From Sinorhizobium meliloti 4H41 (GTDB lineage Bacteria > Pseudomonadota > Alphaproteobacteria > Rhizobiales > Rhizobiaceae): a stretch of DNA of 64,000 bases. Positions 24,406 to 36,943 of the stretch are shown in pieces. The stretch spans positions 558,001 to 622,000 of the forward strand of contig NZ_AQWP01000002.1 in assembly GCF_000375585.1 (NCBI RefSeq), given 5' to 3'. Within the stretch, counting starts at the first letter, position 1. Every line of letters starts with the position of its first letter. The notes below the pieces were generated by a model, which saw only the letters and a program-made list of their open reading frames with translations, searched no databases and was not told the DNA's origin. Both the position numbers and the translations under genes were made by a program.

Positions 24406-24645
24406 TCAGATACCGAGCATAGTCTTGGCTTGGCCGAGCGCTGCTTCCGAACCCGCATGGTCGCCGGCCTTGTGCAAGTCTTCGCCCTGCTGGCGCAACT
24501 GTTTCACCTTGGCCATGTCGGCCTCGGACAACGATGCGTTGGGCATGGCCGCATCGATGGCCTGCATCATGGCGGGGCACTGATTCGCAAAAGCGGGGAC
24601 AGGCGCAAGCGCGAGAAACAGCGCAACGGAAATTCTGGTAATCAT
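24406..24645 (-). CDS. Small secreted protein of unknown function
   Basis: 79 residues. A clear Sec signal peptide (about 1-20, 'LFLALAPVPAFA|NQCPAMM') precedes a short, charged, mainly helical mature part of about 59 residues ending 'ALGQAKTMLGI'. The ATG at 24645 has an excellent GGAGG six to ten bases upstream, which supports it as a real gene. I do not recognise the family. It probably resides in the periplasm. Confidence 0.75.
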   Translation of the reverse strand: MITRISVALFLALAPVPAFANQCPAMMQAIDAAMPNASLSEADMAKVKQLRQQGEDLHKAGDHAGSEAALGQAKTMLGI

Positions 24646-24761
24646 GGTCGCTCCTCCGTGGGCCGGGGGGCGGCTGCCTCCCCGGCAACGAGAGGATGAT
24701 AGTCCAGAACCGGTCTGGCGCCAATCCGAGCGGCCGGACCCGTGCTCAGGCGGGCGGGAAC

Positions 24762-25070
24762 CTACATGATCAGGTGCCGGATCGCTATGACCGCGATCCA
24801 GCCGACGAGCAGCATCCGAAGCGTCGATAAGCGCAGCCCGATGACGAAGGCGACGAGCATCGCTGCGGCGACGTCCATGCCACCATAGACGAAGGCGGGC
24901 GCCACCAGCGTCGTCAATACAGCCGCGGGGACTGCGTTCAGCGCAGATTCGATCCGCGGGGGAATGTACTTCAGCTGAGTGATGAGCACGTAGCCACCGA
25001 AGCGCGTGACATAAGTGGCGACTGCGGCCGCAACGATGAGATAGAGCAGATCGAGGTGTTGCGCGTCCAA
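24762..25070 (-). CDS. azlD: AzlD-type branched-chain amino acid exporter subunit
   Basis: 102 residues with about four hydrophobic helices, the usual form of AzlD. The conserved 'ATYVTRFGGYVL' occurs near the N-terminus. With AzlC it forms an exporter of branched-chain and related amino acids. It appears to start with TTG at 25070: an AGGAGG overlapping the end of azlC is well placed for it, and the two genes are three bases apart. Confidence 0.88.
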   Translation of the reverse strand: MDAQHLDLLYLIVAAAVATYVTRFGGYVLITQLKYIPPRIESALNAVPAAVLTTLVAPAFVYGGMDVAAAMLVAFVIGLRLSTLRMLLVGWIAVIAIRHLIM

Positions 25071-25073
25071 GGA

Positions 25074-25790
25074 TCAGGCCTCCTTTTCCACGGCGTGGGC
25101 TTCGATCGCCGGTCGCTTCGGCGGCATGCAGGCCGCGAGCACGATGCCGGCAAGCGCGCCGATGCTGACATGCCAGGGGGAGCCGACGAAATGCATCGCC
25201 GCCACCGAGGCGACGGCGCTCACGGCCACGATCGGCAGAAAACGGTCGCGTGTGCGGAAGCTCATCACCAGCCCCAGAAAGTAGATCGGGAGGAGCACGT
25301 CGAGACCGATCGCTTTGGGATCGCCGATCAACTGCCCGAAAATCGCACCGATCAGCGTATTGATGATCCACGGAACATAGATCACGACGCCGAAGCCCGC
25401 ATACCAGGCGAAGGTGACCGGCAATCCGCGCTCGCCGCGCTGCTCGGTCTCTGCATATTGCGGATCCACGAGCAGAAAGAAGGCGATCAGCTTTTGAGCG
25501 AAGCTGAAATGGCGGATGTGCTTGGCGAGAGAAGCGGAATAGAGCACGTGGCGGAAGTTGACCGCAAAAACCGAGAGCACCACGAGCCAGGGCTGAACGT
25601 TGCTTCCGAAGAGTTCGATGCCGACCATCTGGCTTGCACCCGCATAGACGGTGGCGCTCATGAATACCGCATCGGCAATCGAAAAACCGTTATCCACCGC
25701 AAGCGCGCCGAAAAGCGCGCCGAAGGGCGATGCCGCCAGCATGATCGGAAAGCCGCCGCGAAGCCCTTCCCGGAAATCGCCTCTGCTCAT
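25074..25790 (-). CDS. azlC: AzlC-type branched-chain amino acid exporter subunit
   Basis: 238 residues, polytopic, with the family stretches 'GGFPIMLAASPFGALFGALA', 'YAGASQMVGIELFG' and 'VNFRHVLYSASLAKHI'. It is the large subunit of the AzlCD exporter. The ATG at 25790 follows GGGAGAATTTC. No adjacent regulator was recognised. Confidence 0.92.
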   Translation of the reverse strand: MSRGDFREGLRGGFPIMLAASPFGALFGALAVDNGFSIADAVFMSATVYAGASQMVGIELFGSNVQPWLVVLSVFAVNFRHVLYSASLAKHIRHFSFAQKLIAFFLLVDPQYAETEQRGERGLPVTFAWYAGFGVVIYVPWIINTLIGAIFGQLIGDPKAIGLDVLLPIYFLGLVMSFRTRDRFLPIVAVSAVASVAAMHFVGSPWHVSIGALAGIVLAACMPPKRPAIEAHAVEKEA

Positions 25791-26007
25791 GAAATTCTCC
25801 CGCGGGGGCCGCTCGTAACGAGCATGCCGGCAGATTGCCTGCCGGACAGATAGGCGCTGCCGCACATCGCGACAATTCAATTACTCTGATGCGGCGATTG
25901 AATTTTCTGATGGTTGGACGCGCGTCATTCCAAGCGCACGCAAGACCAGGTGCTCGGCCGGCCAACCATAAGAAGGCGGACGCAAGGAACGCGCCCGCCC
26001 CGACACG

Positions 26008-26829
26008 TCAGCGCTTTACCTGAAACGTGTGCTCTATGCCTGGAAAAGTGCGCGCCTTCACCTCGTTGGCATAGGCCTCCGCCGCCTTTGAGATCGTCGG
26101 TGCCAGTTCGGCGAAGTGCTTGACGAAGCGCGGCTTGAAATCGTTGAAAAGACCCAGCATGTCATCCGATACCAGTATCTGGCCGTCGCAGGCCGGCGAA
26201 GCGCCGATGCCGATGGTCGGCGCGCGCAGCGTGGCGGTGATCTCGCGGGCGACTGGCTCGACCGTTCCCTCGACCACGATGGCGAAAGCGCCGGCATCGT
26301 CGATCGCCTTGGCGTCGCGGCGGATCTTGGCCACTTCCTTCTCGTTGCGCCCGACCGAGCGGTAGCCGCCCGTCGTGTTGACGAGCTGCGGCATCAAGCC
26401 CACATGGCCGAGCACCGGAATGCCACGGCTGACAAGGAATTCGACAGTCTCGGCCATCTCGGCCCCGCCCTCGAGCTTCACTGCGCTGCAGCCCGTTTCC
26501 TTCAGGATGCGCGCGGCGCTGCGGAAGGCCTGTTCCTTGGATTCCTGATAGGCGCCGAAAGGCAGGTCGACGACGACACAACAGCGCTCTGAACCGCGCA
26601 TGACCGCCTGGCCATGCGCAATCATCATGTCGAGCGTGACGCCGACGGTCGTATCGAGGCCGTAGAGAACCATGCCGAGCGAATCGCCGACCAGGAGGAA
26701 ATCCACATGAGGATCGAGAAGCCGTGCGATCGGCGTCGTATAGGCCGTCAGGCTGACGATCGGGCGCTCACCCTTCAGGGCTTCGATGCTGGCGGGGCTG
26801 AGCCGCCGTTTCGTGGTCTGGACGCTCAT
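26008..26829 (-). CDS. panB: 3-methyl-2-oxobutanoate hydroxymethyltransferase PanB
   Basis: 273 residues. PanB transfers a hydroxymethyl group from methylene-tetrahydrofolate to 2-ketoisovalerate, the first committed step to pantothenate. Mg-binding Asp49 ('[10 protein letters not shown]'), Asp88 ('VVDLPFGAY') and Glu120 ('VKLEGG') are present, as is '[13 protein letters not shown]'. Its ATG lies 2 bases after the panC stop, so panC-panB is one transcript. Confidence 0.96.
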   Translation of the reverse strand: MSVQTTKRRLSPASIEALKGERPIVSLTAYTTPIARLLDPHVDFLLVGDSLGMVLYGLDTTVGVTLDMMIAHGQAVMRGSERCCVVVDLPFGAYQESKEQAFRSAARILKETGCSAVKLEGGAEMAETVEFLVSRGIPVLGHVGLMPQLVNTTGGYRSVGRNEKEVAKIRRDAKAIDDAGAFAIVVEGTVEPVAREITATLRAPTIGIGASPACDGQILVSDDMLGLFNDFKPRFVKHFAELAPTISKAAEAYANEVKARTFPGIEHTFQVKR

Positions 26830-26831
26830 TC

Positions 26832-27707
26832 TCAGGCTACCTTTGCAAAACGGGCGGATTTCGGGGCTATGACGCGGTTGTCGAGCAGCTTCGTGGTGCC
26901 GAAGCGGACGAAGAGCAGGAGCAGGACCGGCTTTTCTCCGATCTCGCCGACAGGCTCAAGCGTTTCCGGGTCGCGCAGCGCCACCACTTCGGGCCGCGCC
27001 AGGGGTTCGCCGGCGAGAAACTCCAAGACACCCTTCTCGATTTCGGCCGGTTCGGTGACGCCGCTTGCGATCAGCCGCTCGGCCTCGTCCAGCGCCTTCG
27101 GCACGATCGCGGCTGCACGCCGCTCTTGTGTCGTCAGATAGACGTTGCGCGACGAACAGGCGAGCCCGTCCTCCTCGCGCACCGTCGGTACGCCGATGAC
27201 CGTAACCGGCTGCGCCAGATCCTCGACCATGCGCCGGATGATCTGGAGCTGCTGGAAATCCTTTTCGCCGAAATAGGCGCGGTCCGGCTGGACGATGTTG
27301 AAGAGCTTGGTGACGACGGTCGCAACGCCTGCGAAATGGCCGGGCCTCACCGCGCCTTCGAGCTCGGAGCCGAGCTTCGGCACGTCGACCACCGTTTCCA
27401 TCGGCCGCGGATACATGTCGGAAACGCCGGGGGCAAAAAGGAAATCGACGCCGCCATCGGTCAGCAGCGCCTGATCACGGGCGAGGTCGCGCGGGTATTT
27501 GCCAAGATCCTCGTTCGCGCCGAACTGCAGCGGATTGACGAATATGCTGGCAACGACCACGTGGTTCTCGACGCGGGCGCGGCGCACGAGTTCCATATGG
27601 CCGACATGGAGATAGCCCATGGTGGGGACCAGTCCGATGGACCTGCCCGCGCGCCGATGCTCGGCAAGGGCCTCTCGCAGTTCGGCGATGGTGCTGATGG
27701 TTCTCAT
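26832..27707 (-). CDS. panC: Pantothenate synthetase PanC
   Basis: 291 residues. PanC joins pantoate and beta-alanine using ATP. The nucleotidyltransferase HxGH motif is '[14 protein letters not shown]' (His34, His37). Also seen are 'FVNPLQFG', '[10 protein letters not shown]' and the KMSKS-like 'SSRN'. The ATG at 27707 follows a good GGAGG. It is first in the panC-panB operon; panD is not nearby. Confidence 0.96.
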   Translation of the reverse strand: MRTISTIAELREALAEHRRAGRSIGLVPTMGYLHVGHMELVRRARVENHVVVASIFVNPLQFGANEDLGKYPRDLARDQALLTDGGVDFLFAPGVSDMYPRPMETVVDVPKLGSELEGAVRPGHFAGVATVVTKLFNIVQPDRAYFGEKDFQQLQIIRRMVEDLAQPVTVIGVPTVREEDGLACSSRNVYLTTQERRAAAIVPKALDEAERLIASGVTEPAEIEKGVLEFLAGEPLARPEVVALRDPETLEPVGEIGEKPVLLLLFVRFGTTKLLDNRVIAPKSARFAKVA

Positions 27708-28055
27708 TTCGGACCCTCCAATCCGCCGGGACGTTAGATACGCCCCGCTTCGCCGATATGGCTCCTGCATCGTCAAAATGCTACAGCGACAGTTGCGCGT
27801 CCGATAAGACGCGCGGCTGCGGGCGCCAGCCCCGCGAAAAGGCAATTGCACAAATTTTGGCTGCAAGATCTATCTTGTGCAGCGCAAAAACACAAACGGA
27901 AATGGGCTCAAATTCGAAGCGCCGCACCTGATCGGCGTCTCAGACCGTGGTCGACTACGAGGGGGTCGAAAAATTCAACGAGCCCTGTCGGCACGCGGCA
28001 CATGTCTTCGTCCTTGGCTCATCGAAGCGAAACCATCTTCAACAAGGAGCACCCC
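27708..28055. other. Divergent intergenic region between panC and the VOC gene
   Basis: It contains a partial mosaic repeat (27760-27820) and nested inverted repeats at 27847-27881 (TGCACAA...TTGTGCA, with AAGAT...ATCTT inside), which could be a regulator site for the rightward gene. No gene is apparent. Confidence 0.5.
27760..27820 (-). repeat. Mosaic palindromic repeat, partial copy
   Basis: On the minus strand it reads GCGCGTCTTATCGGACGCGC, then the AAC-GTCGCTGTAGCATTTTGA part. This matches the core and flank of the copy at 53284. Confidence 0.75.
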
Positions 28056-28460
28056 ATGCGCATGATTTTCGTCAACCTGCCGGTCAAGGATCTGAAAGCC
28101 TCGCGGTCCTTCTTCTCCGCTTTGGGCTTTACATTCAACGAGCAGTTTTCCGACGAGACCGCCGCCTGCATGGTCATCGACGACAATATCTTCGCCATGC
28201 TTCTGACCGAGCCGAAGTTCCGTAGCTTCATCGTCGGCGAGATCAGCGACACGGCGAAGGGCACCGAGGTTATCACCGCGCTCTCCGCCGGAAGCCGTGC
28301 CGAATGCGACGACATGTTCGACAAGGCTATTGCCGCGGGAGGCAAGCCATGGAAGCCGGCGATCGACTACGGCTTCATGTACGGCATCAGCTTCCAGGAC
28401 CTGGACGGCCACGTCTGGGAGTTCATGTGGATGGACATGTCGGCTGAGCAGCAGGCGTGA
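28056..28460 (+). CDS. VOC-superfamily (glyoxalase-like) protein
   Basis: 134 residues, one vicinal-oxygen-chelate module of two beta-alpha-beta-beta-beta units. It begins 'MRMIFVNLPVKDLKASRSFF' and ends with 'SFQDLDGHVWEFMWMD', whose Glu would be a metal ligand. Members include glyoxalases, dioxygenases and antibiotic-resistance proteins; the activity here is unknown. AAGGAG precedes the ATG. It stands alone, convergent with ligA. Confidence 0.88.
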   Translation: MRMIFVNLPVKDLKASRSFFSALGFTFNEQFSDETAACMVIDDNIFAMLLTEPKFRSFIVGEISDTAKGTEVITALSAGSRAECDDMFDKAIAAGGKPWKPAIDYGFMYGISFQDLDGHVWEFMWMDMSAEQQA

Positions 28461-28509
28461 CGATCTAAACCAACGGGTCGCGCGGCATCGCTCTCATCCG
28501 CCTGCCGGC

Positions 28510-28590
28510 ACCTTCTCCCCACGTCAATGGGGAGAAGGGACAAGAAGCGGCGCCGCGCCCCCCTTCGCCCCGCTTGCGGGAGAAACAAAA
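28510..28590. repeat. Palindromic element / terminator between the VOC gene and ligA
   Basis: CCTTCTCCCC and GGGGAGAAGG (about 28510-28538) form a 10-bp stem, followed by GCGGCGCCGCG and a second CGCCCCGC...GCGGG arm. It sits between two converging genes and probably terminates both. Its composition resembles the insertion in the helicase gene. Confidence 0.65.
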
Positions 28591-28594
28591 CACG

Positions 28595-30822
<2,228 letters not shown>

Positions 30823-30845
30823 ATACGAAGATAAGTGGGGGCTAT

Positions 30846-32519
30846 TCAACCGTTGCCGGCGAGCAATCGCGCAGCCGCGGCCCTCGCCTCCTCGGTAATC
30901 GAGGCGCCGGCGAGCATGCGGGCGATCTCTTCCGTGCGTGCCGCTTCGTCCATGCGGGCGACTCGGGTGGCGATCATCTCGGTCTTTTCCGCGGAAGGCC
31001 CCTTCGAAATCAGGAGATGCGTCGCCGCACGCGCGGCAACCTGCGGCGCATGGGTGACGGAAAGCACCTGCACGGTTTTCGAAAGTCGCTTCAGGCGCTG
31101 GCCGATCGCGTCCGCCACGGCGCCGCCGACGCCGGTATCGATCTCGTCGAAGACGAGCGTCGGCGCGGAACCGCGGTCGGCGAGCGCCACTTTCAGCGCG
31201 AGCAGGAAGCGCGAGAGCTCGCCACCCGAAGCGACCTTCATGATCGGCCCCGGCCTGGTGCCGGGATTGGTCTGGACGTGGAATTCGACCGCATCGATCC
31301 CGTCGGCCGTCGGCGATCCCGGATCGCTCGTCACCTCCACCATGAAGCGGGCGCGTTCGAGCTTCAGCGCAGGCAATTCTTCCATGACGGCGGCCGAAAG
31401 CGCAGCAGCCGTATTGTGGCGCTTCTCGGAAAGCGAGCGGGCCGCAACGTCGAAGGCCGCCCTGGCTTCGTCGACCTGTATTTCCAGCTGCTTCAGCTTC
31501 TCCTCGCCGGCGTCGAGATCGGCAAGATCTGCGATCATCCGCGCGGCAAGTGCCGGCAGTTCGGTGACGGGAACCGAATATTTGCGGCTCGCGGCCCGCA
31601 GAGCAAAAAGCCGCTCCTCGACGCGCTCGAGTTCCTTCGGATCGAATTCCGTGTTGCGGAGCGCGCGCTCGACCGCCATCTGGGCATCCGCAAGCTGGTT
31701 CAGCGCCCCGTCCAGAAGCTCGACCGTCTCTTCGAGCAGGCCTGGTGCCTCATGGCTCTTGCGTTCGAGCCGCCGGACGAGCGACGCGATGAGCGGTACC
31801 GGCGAGGCGTTGCCGTTCAGAAACTCGGATGCCTCGCTGATGTCCCCGGCAATGCGCTCGACCTTCATCATGCGGGCTCGGCTCTCGGCGAGTTCCTCCT
31901 CTTCGCCGTCGCGTGGCGAAAGCGTCTCGAGTTCCTCGACGGAGGAACGCAGATAGTCCGCCTCGCGGGCTGCTGCCTCCACCTTCTCGCGGTGTTTCTT
32001 CAGACAGCGCTCGGCATCCTTCCAGCCGCGATAGAAGGTCGCGACGTCTTCCGCAGCTTCGGTCGTGCCGCCGAAAGCGTCGAGCAGCGTGCGGTGCGCG
32101 TCGGTGTCGACAAGCGCCCGATCGTCGTGCTGGCCGTGAATTTCAACGAGCGTCTGGCCGACCTGCCGCATCAGCTGGACGCTCACCGGCTGGTCGTTGA
32201 TGAACGCCTTGGTGCGGCCGTCGGCCGATTGCACACGGCGGAAGATCAGATCGCCGTCGTCGTCGATGCCGTTCTCGCGCAGGAAGAGCCGCGCCGCATG
32301 GCCGGCGGGAACGTCGAAGACAGCGGTAACCTGGCCCCTGTCCTCGCCGTGACGCACGAGCGAACCGTCGCCGCGGCCGCCCAGCGCGAGCGACAGACTG
32401 TCGAGAAGGATGGATTTGCCCGCGCCGGTTTCGCCGGTCAGCACCGAAAGCCCGGCATCGAAGCTGAGGTCAAGCCGTTCGATCAGGACGATATCGCGGA
32501 TCGCGAGCTGGGCGAGCAT
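30846..32519 (-). CDS. recN: DNA repair protein RecN
   Basis: 557 residues, an SMC-like ATPase for double-strand-break repair. Walker A is 'GETGAGKS' (29-36). Long coiled-coil arms occupy about 160-360. The signature 'VASGGELSRFLLAL' and Walker B 'LVFDEIDTGVGG' follow, with a terminal 'VTHAPQVAARA'. The ATG at 32519 is 37 bases after bamD, and the order bamD-recN-ligA is typical of rhizobia. Confidence 0.96.
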   Translation of the reverse strand: MLAQLAIRDIVLIERLDLSFDAGLSVLTGETGAGKSILLDSLSLALGGRGDGSLVRHGEDRGQVTAVFDVPAGHAARLFLRENGIDDDGDLIFRRVQSADGRTKAFINDQPVSVQLMRQVGQTLVEIHGQHDDRALVDTDAHRTLLDAFGGTTEAAEDVATFYRGWKDAERCLKKHREKVEAAAREADYLRSSVEELETLSPRDGEEEELAESRARMMKVERIAGDISEASEFLNGNASPVPLIASLVRRLERKSHEAPGLLEETVELLDGALNQLADAQMAVERALRNTEFDPKELERVEERLFALRAASRKYSVPVTELPALAARMIADLADLDAGEEKLKQLEIQVDEARAAFDVAARSLSEKRHNTAAALSAAVMEELPALKLERARFMVEVTSDPGSPTADGIDAVEFHVQTNPGTRPGPIMKVASGGELSRFLLALKVALADRGSAPTLVFDEIDTGVGGAVADAIGQRLKRLSKTVQVLSVTHAPQVAARAATHLLISKGPSAEKTEMIATRVARMDEAARTEEIARMLAGASITEEARAAAARLLAGNG

Positions 32520-32555
32520 CCGGTTTCATATCTTCGTTGTCGGGCGCCGGGAAAA

Positions 32556-33422
32556 TCACGCGCCGATGAGGTTCTTTCCCGCGCGCGCGATCCAGGACGT
32601 GCCGGTTTCGCGCGGCTCAAGCCCGCCGGATTGCAGCAGCTTGTAGGAGTCGGCATACCATTGGCTGTCGGGGTAGTTATGCCCGAGAACCGCTGCCGCC
32701 GTCTGGGCTTCCCCAGTCACGCCCATCGCATAATAGGCTTCGACGAGACGGGCGAGCGCTTCCTCGACCTGATTGGTGGTCGGATATCGCTCGACGACGG
32801 TGCGGAAGCGTGAAATCGCCGCAAGGTATTCCTTGCGCTCGAGATAATAGCGGCCGACCTGCATCTCCTTGCCGGCGAGCTGGTCGCGTGCAAAGCGGAT
32901 CTTTGCCTGCGCATCGTCGACATATTCGGAGTCCGGATACTTGTCGACGACGACCTGCATCGCCTCGATCGCCTTCGCCGCAGGTCTTTGATCCTGCGTC
33001 ACCGACGGAATCTGCTTCGTATAGGCAAGGCCCTGTATATATTGCGCGTAGGCCGCGTCTTCCGACTGCGGATAAAGGTTCAGATAACGGTTGGTCGAGT
33101 TGATCGCGTCCTGATACTGGCCGTTGCGATAGGAAACGAATGCATTCATGACCAGCGCTTTGCGGGCATATTCGGAGAACGGATGCTGCTTGTCGATCGC
33201 CTCGAACTTCCGCGCCGCCTCCGTCGTCTTGCCGGCGTTCAGGTTTGCAAGGCCCTGGTTATAGAGCACGTCCGGCGGATCGGTCTCGGCCGTGAGTTTG
33301 GTGATGTCGATGTCCGGATCGTTCTGGCAGGCCGTGATCAGACTGGAGCCGGCGATAGCCGCAAGAACGACCGCGGCGACGCGCGCTGATCTTCTTATGT
33401 CGACAGAAACTGCAAGAACCAT
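32556..33422 (-). CDS. bamD: Outer membrane assembly lipoprotein BamD
   Basis: 288 residues from ATG 33422 (a GTG at 33440 is also in frame). The lipoprotein signal ends 'SSLITAC', making Cys32 the lipidated residue. The rest is TPR repeats ('[19 protein letters not shown]', '[18 protein letters not shown]') as in BamD/ComL. It is an essential part of the BAM complex that folds outer-membrane proteins. It follows lpxC by about 265 bases and probably has its own promoter, because a terminator lies between. Confidence 0.94.
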   Translation of the reverse strand: MVLAVSVDIRRSARVAAVVLAAIAGSSLITACQNDPDIDITKLTAETDPPDVLYNQGLANLNAGKTTEAARKFEAIDKQHPFSEYARKALVMNAFVSYRNGQYQDAINSTNRYLNLYPQSEDAAYAQYIQGLAYTKQIPSVTQDQRPAAKAIEAMQVVVDKYPDSEYVDDAQAKIRFARDQLAGKEMQVGRYYLERKEYLAAISRFRTVVERYPTTNQVEEALARLVEAYYAMGVTGEAQTAAAVLGHNYPDSQWYADSYKLLQSGGLEPRETGTSWIARAGKNLIGA

Positions 33423-33637
33423 CGGATATTCCCGTTTCACTCAGCGCCTAGCATCGCGCCAGACTTGCGCGTTTTAGAGCAAGTTACCTCAAGACCGCAA
33501 CGTCATGATCGGCAATTCATGCAAATTTGTGGCGCCCTGCAACGCTGCACCCCTTTTCAGATGTGTAAAGCGCCTCTGGCACCGTGAAAATCGGTGCCGA
33601 AGAACACGCGTTACTCGGGGAAACTATCGAATCATCA

Positions 33638-33665
33638 TAAAAATGCCGGCCTTTCGGCCGGCGAC
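33638..33665 (-). terminator. Rho-independent terminator after lpxC
   Basis: GCCGGCC (33645-33651) pairs with GGCCGGC (33656-33662) round a four-base loop. On the minus strand it is followed by ATTTTTATGA. It separates lpxC from bamD. Confidence 0.88.
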
Positions 33666-33687
33666 TGGAGATGAATGTCCTGTGCCC

Positions 33688-34641
33688 TCAGGCGGACCAG
33701 GGCGCGAAGCCCGGTGCGGCAACCGCCACCATGTCCCGCGAACGGGTGCGCTGGCGCGGCGTTGCCGTTTCCACCACCTCATAGGCGGTCGGATCGCTGA
33801 GCAATGCCTTGAGGGCATTGGCATTCATCCGGTGCCCGCCGCGATAGGAGCGGTAGCAGCCGAGGAAGGGAGCGCCCGCCAGCGAAAGATCGCCCACGGC
33901 GTCGAGGGTCTTGTGGCGGACGAACTCGTCCGTATACCGCAGTCCCTCCACATTGATGACCGCGTTGTCGTCCGAGATTACCACGGAGTTTTCGAGTGAC
34001 GAGCCGAGCGCGAAACCGCCTGCCCAAAGGCGCTCCACATCGCGCATGAAGCCGAAAGTACGCGCCCGCGACAGCTCCCGCTTGAAAACGGAAGGCGTCA
34101 TGTCGCCCTTCCATGCCTGACGGCCGATCAGCGGGCAATCGAAATCGATCTCGACTTCGAAGCGCATGCCGTCATAGGGCGTGAATTCCGACCAGGAAGC
34201 GCCCGATTCGATGCGCACCGGCTTTAGGATGCGGATATAGCGGCGCTTCTCGGCAAGCGATTGAATACCTGCCTGCTCGATCGCCTCGATAAAGGGAGCG
34301 GAGCTGCCATCCATGATCGGCATTTCGGCGCCATGCACCTCGATCGACAGGTTGTCGAGGCCGAGCGCATAGACCGCCGCCATGACATGCTCGATCGTGG
34401 CGATCGAGGTCGCCGGCGAGAGGCCAAGGACGGTGCAGAGATCGGTGTTGCCGACCTGCGACGAGACGGCCCGGAATTCGCTCACCCGGCCGCCGGCAAG
34501 CACACGCTGGAACACGATCCCGGCGTCGGCATCGGCCGGCTGGAAGGTGATCTCGACTTCCGCACCGGAGTGAACGCCAATTCCCTTGAGGGTTATCGGG
34601 TTTGCAATCGTCGTCTGAAACCCGAGCAGTTCGATTCCCAT
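33688..34641 (-). CDS. lpxC: UDP-3-O-acyl-N-acetylglucosamine deacetylase LpxC
   Basis: 317 residues. LpxC makes the first committed step of lipid A synthesis. The zinc ligands are His85 ('TIEHVMAAV'), His243 and Asp247 ('VRHKTLDAVGDL'), with catalytic His270 ('RGGHRMNANA'). The ATG at 34641 has only a weak upstream purine run; an in-frame TTG at 34656 is the alternative. It is separated from ftsZ by a terminator and from bamD by another, so it looks like a separate unit. Confidence 0.96.
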   Translation of the reverse strand: MGIELLGFQTTIANPITLKGIGVHSGAEVEITFQPADADAGIVFQRVLAGGRVSEFRAVSSQVGNTDLCTVLGLSPATSIATIEHVMAAVYALGLDNLSIEVHGAEMPIMDGSSAPFIEAIEQAGIQSLAEKRRYIRILKPVRIESGASWSEFTPYDGMRFEVEIDFDCPLIGRQAWKGDMTPSVFKRELSRARTFGFMRDVERLWAGGFALGSSLENSVVISDDNAVINVEGLRYTDEFVRHKTLDAVGDLSLAGAPFLGCYRSYRGGHRMNANALKALLSDPTAYEVVETATPRQRTRSRDMVAVAAPGFAPWSA

Positions 34642-34914
34642 TCTCGTCACTTTCAATCAAGGCGGCCTTCGGCCAAAATCCTAGAGGGTGCCACGTTGCT
34701 CAAGACACAAGACGAAGTACCGGGATCCCGCGCCAGTCGGCGGAAATCTCGTCTTCGAACTAACAGCGCCCGATCGAATCGTATGCGTCCCCAATTCCGA
34801 TGATGAAAATAAGAGTTTGGAGACACCATTCCAAATCACTGTTCGTTTCGGTTTGTTACGCAATTCATATGCGCGCAATGCAAATGACAAGTGTCTGATT
34901 TCGCGAGGGAAATC
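34642..34914. other. Probable lpxC promoter region
   Basis: An A/T-rich stretch (about 34790-34900) follows the ftsZ terminator and precedes lpxC on the minus strand. No gene or clear operator is seen. Confidence 0.5.
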
Positions 34915-34943
34915 GAAAAATGCCCGGGCTGGCGCCCGGGCAT
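34915..34943 (-). terminator. Rho-independent terminator of the ftsZ transcript
   Basis: TGCCCGGGC (34921-34929) and GCCCGGGCA (34934-34942) form a perfect 9-bp stem; on the minus strand it ends in TTTTTCGATTT. Confidence 0.92.
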
Positions 34944-34960
34944 CGGCAAGGTGAAGGAAC

Positions 34961-35063
34961 AGTCTCCGCATGTTTCCCTGAACCGGAGTCGGCTCAGGAA
35001 AAACTGCGGCGACTGAAAGTACCACGGCGACGTTGCGCGTCCGATCGGACGCACGGCGCCGTA
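34961..35063 (-). repeat. Mosaic palindromic repeat, near-full copy after ftsZ
   Basis: On the minus strand the core GGCGCCGTGCGTCCGATCGG (35059-35040) runs on into ACGCGCAAC, then GTCGCCGTGG, and ends in an outer arm around CCGACTCCGGTTC and GGAAACATGCGG. It begins five bases past the ftsZ stop and precedes the terminator, so it is in the ftsZ 3' untranslated region. Confidence 0.85.
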
Positions 35064-35067
35064 GGTA

Positions 35068-36849
35068 TCAGCTCGACTGGCGGCGCAGGAACGCCGGAAT
35101 TTCGAGCTGATCGTCTTCATGCGACCGCATCTGAGGCGCAGCGCGACCGTGATCGTCGAGCTGGCCGCGACGCGGCGCATAGAGGCTGGCTTCCGGCGAA
35201 AGCGGCCGGCGCTGTTGCGAGGCGGCGCTTGGTGCGGCGGCGGTCATGTCGGACGAGACATTCGTCGCTTCCCGTTCACGCAGCCCGAGCGAGCTCGTGA
35301 TCCGGTTCAGGAGTCCCATCGGTCCGCGTTCCTCCTGATGCACAGGCGCCGGCTGCGTCCGGTGATCCATTTCCGCCTTCACGACCGGCGGAAAGTCCTC
35401 GACCTTCGGCATGCGTACCGGCTCGGCCTGCTGCCGCACGACCGGGGTGGGCTCCTGCCGGACCGGCTGTGCCTGCATCTGCGGCTGAACGGGCGCCTGC
35501 ATCTCGACCGGGCGCGGTGCCGGCTGCGCCGGCCGCATGACCGGTGCGGCCTCCGCCGGAGCAACGCCTGCGAAAAGCTTGCTCTGCGGACGGAAGGTCT
35601 CTTCCTGCAGTTGCGGCTGCGGCTGCGGCTGCGTCTGCGGTGCGGCGACCTGGGTGCGCGCAGCGATGTCGAGTTCGCGCTCCATTTCGGCTTCGCGAAT
35701 GGCGAGCGCGATGTGGTCGACATTCTGCTGCTGCTGGAGCGGCTGCTGCACCGGCTGCGGCTGCGGCGCGGGCTGCAGCGAAACAGTCGGCTGCGGCTGG
35801 GCCGGAACGGCGGCGGACGGGCGGACGATCGGCTTCGGCGCTACCGGACGAAAGTCGGCGGAGCGGCCGGCCACCTCCGCGGCCGTGCGGTCGATGCCGG
35901 TCGCGACGACCGAAACCCGAATGAGGCCTTCGAGCTCCTCGTCGAAGGTCGCACCGAGAATGATGTTGGCGTCCGGATCGACCTCCTCGCGGATACGCGT
36001 CGCAGCCTCGTCCACCTCGAAGAGCGTGAGGTCGCGGCCACCGGTGATGGAGATGAGCAGGCCTTGAGCGCCCTTCATCGAGGTTTCGTCGAGCAGCGGG
36101 TTGGCGATCGCAGCTTCCGCAGCGGCCATTGCGCGGCCTTCGCCGGAGGCTTCGCCCGTGCCCATCATGGCGCGGCCCATTTCGCGCATCACCGAACGGA
36201 CGTCGGCGAAGTCGAGATTGATGAGGCCTTCCTTGACCATGAGGTCGGTGATGCAGGCGACGCCGGAATAAAGAACCTGATCGGCCATGGCGAAGGCGTC
36301 CGCGAAGGTCGTCTTGTCATTGGCGATGCGGAAGAGGTTCTGGTTCGGGATGACGATCAGGGTGTCGACCGACTTCTGAAGATCGGAAATACCCTGGTCG
36401 GCGATCCGCATGCGGCGTCCGCCTTCGAAATGGAACGGCTTGGTGACGACGCCGACGGTGAGGATACCCTTGTTGCGGGCAGCCTGGGCGACGATCGGAG
36501 CAGCGCCCGTGCCGGTGCCGCCGCCCATGCCGGCGGTGACGAAGCACATATGCGTGCCCTGCAGGTGATCGATGATCTCGTCGATGCATTCTTCAGCGGC
36601 CGCACGGCCGACTTCCGGCTGCGAGCCGGCACCAAGACCTTCGGTGACGGCGACACCCATCTGGATGATCCGCTCGGCCTTGGTCATGGTGAGTGCCTGG
36701 GCATCCGTGTTGGCGACGACGAAATCGACGCCCTGGAGCCCGGCGGTGATCATGTTGTTGACGGCGTTGCCGCCGCCGCCGCCGACGCCGAAGACCGTGA
36801 TACGCGGCTTCAGCTCGGTAATGTCCGGCTTCTGCAAGTTGATGGCCAT
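35068..36849 (-). CDS. ftsZ: Cell division protein FtsZ (long form)
   Basis: 593 residues, against about 380 in E. coli. The tubulin-like GTPase core spans about 14-320, with the GTP signature 'GGGTGTG' at 109-115 and T7 loop '[11 protein letters not shown]'. A very long Gln/Pro-rich linker of about 250 residues follows. The end is the conserved peptide '[12 protein letters not shown]' that binds FtsA and other partners. Such length is known for FtsZ1 of rhizobia, which also have a short second FtsZ elsewhere. It forms the division ring. ftsA lies 94 bases upstream. Confidence 0.98.
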   Translation of the reverse strand: MAINLQKPDITELKPRITVFGVGGGGGNAVNNMITAGLQGVDFVVANTDAQALTMTKAERIIQMGVAVTEGLGAGSQPEVGRAAAEECIDEIIDHLQGTHMCFVTAGMGGGTGTGAAPIVAQAARNKGILTVGVVTKPFHFEGGRRMRIADQGISDLQKSVDTLIVIPNQNLFRIANDKTTFADAFAMADQVLYSGVACITDLMVKEGLINLDFADVRSVMREMGRAMMGTGEASGEGRAMAAAEAAIANPLLDETSMKGAQGLLISITGGRDLTLFEVDEAATRIREEVDPDANIILGATFDEELEGLIRVSVVATGIDRTAAEVAGRSADFRPVAPKPIVRPSAAVPAQPQPTVSLQPAPQPQPVQQPLQQQQNVDHIALAIREAEMERELDIAARTQVAAPQTQPQPQPQLQEETFRPQSKLFAGVAPAEAAPVMRPAQPAPRPVEMQAPVQPQMQAQPVRQEPTPVVRQQAEPVRMPKVEDFPPVVKAEMDHRTQPAPVHQEERGPMGLLNRITSSLGLREREATNVSSDMTAAAPSAASQQRRPLSPEASLYAPRRGQLDDHGRAAPQMRSHEDDQLEIPAFLRRQSS

Positions 36850-36943
36850 AGTCCTGTTCCTTCTCTTTCCCTGGCCGCCTTGCCGAGCCGGCCAATTCCT
36901 TCAAACTCGAACACCTGTCCCGTTCGGCGATATGCCGAGCGGT

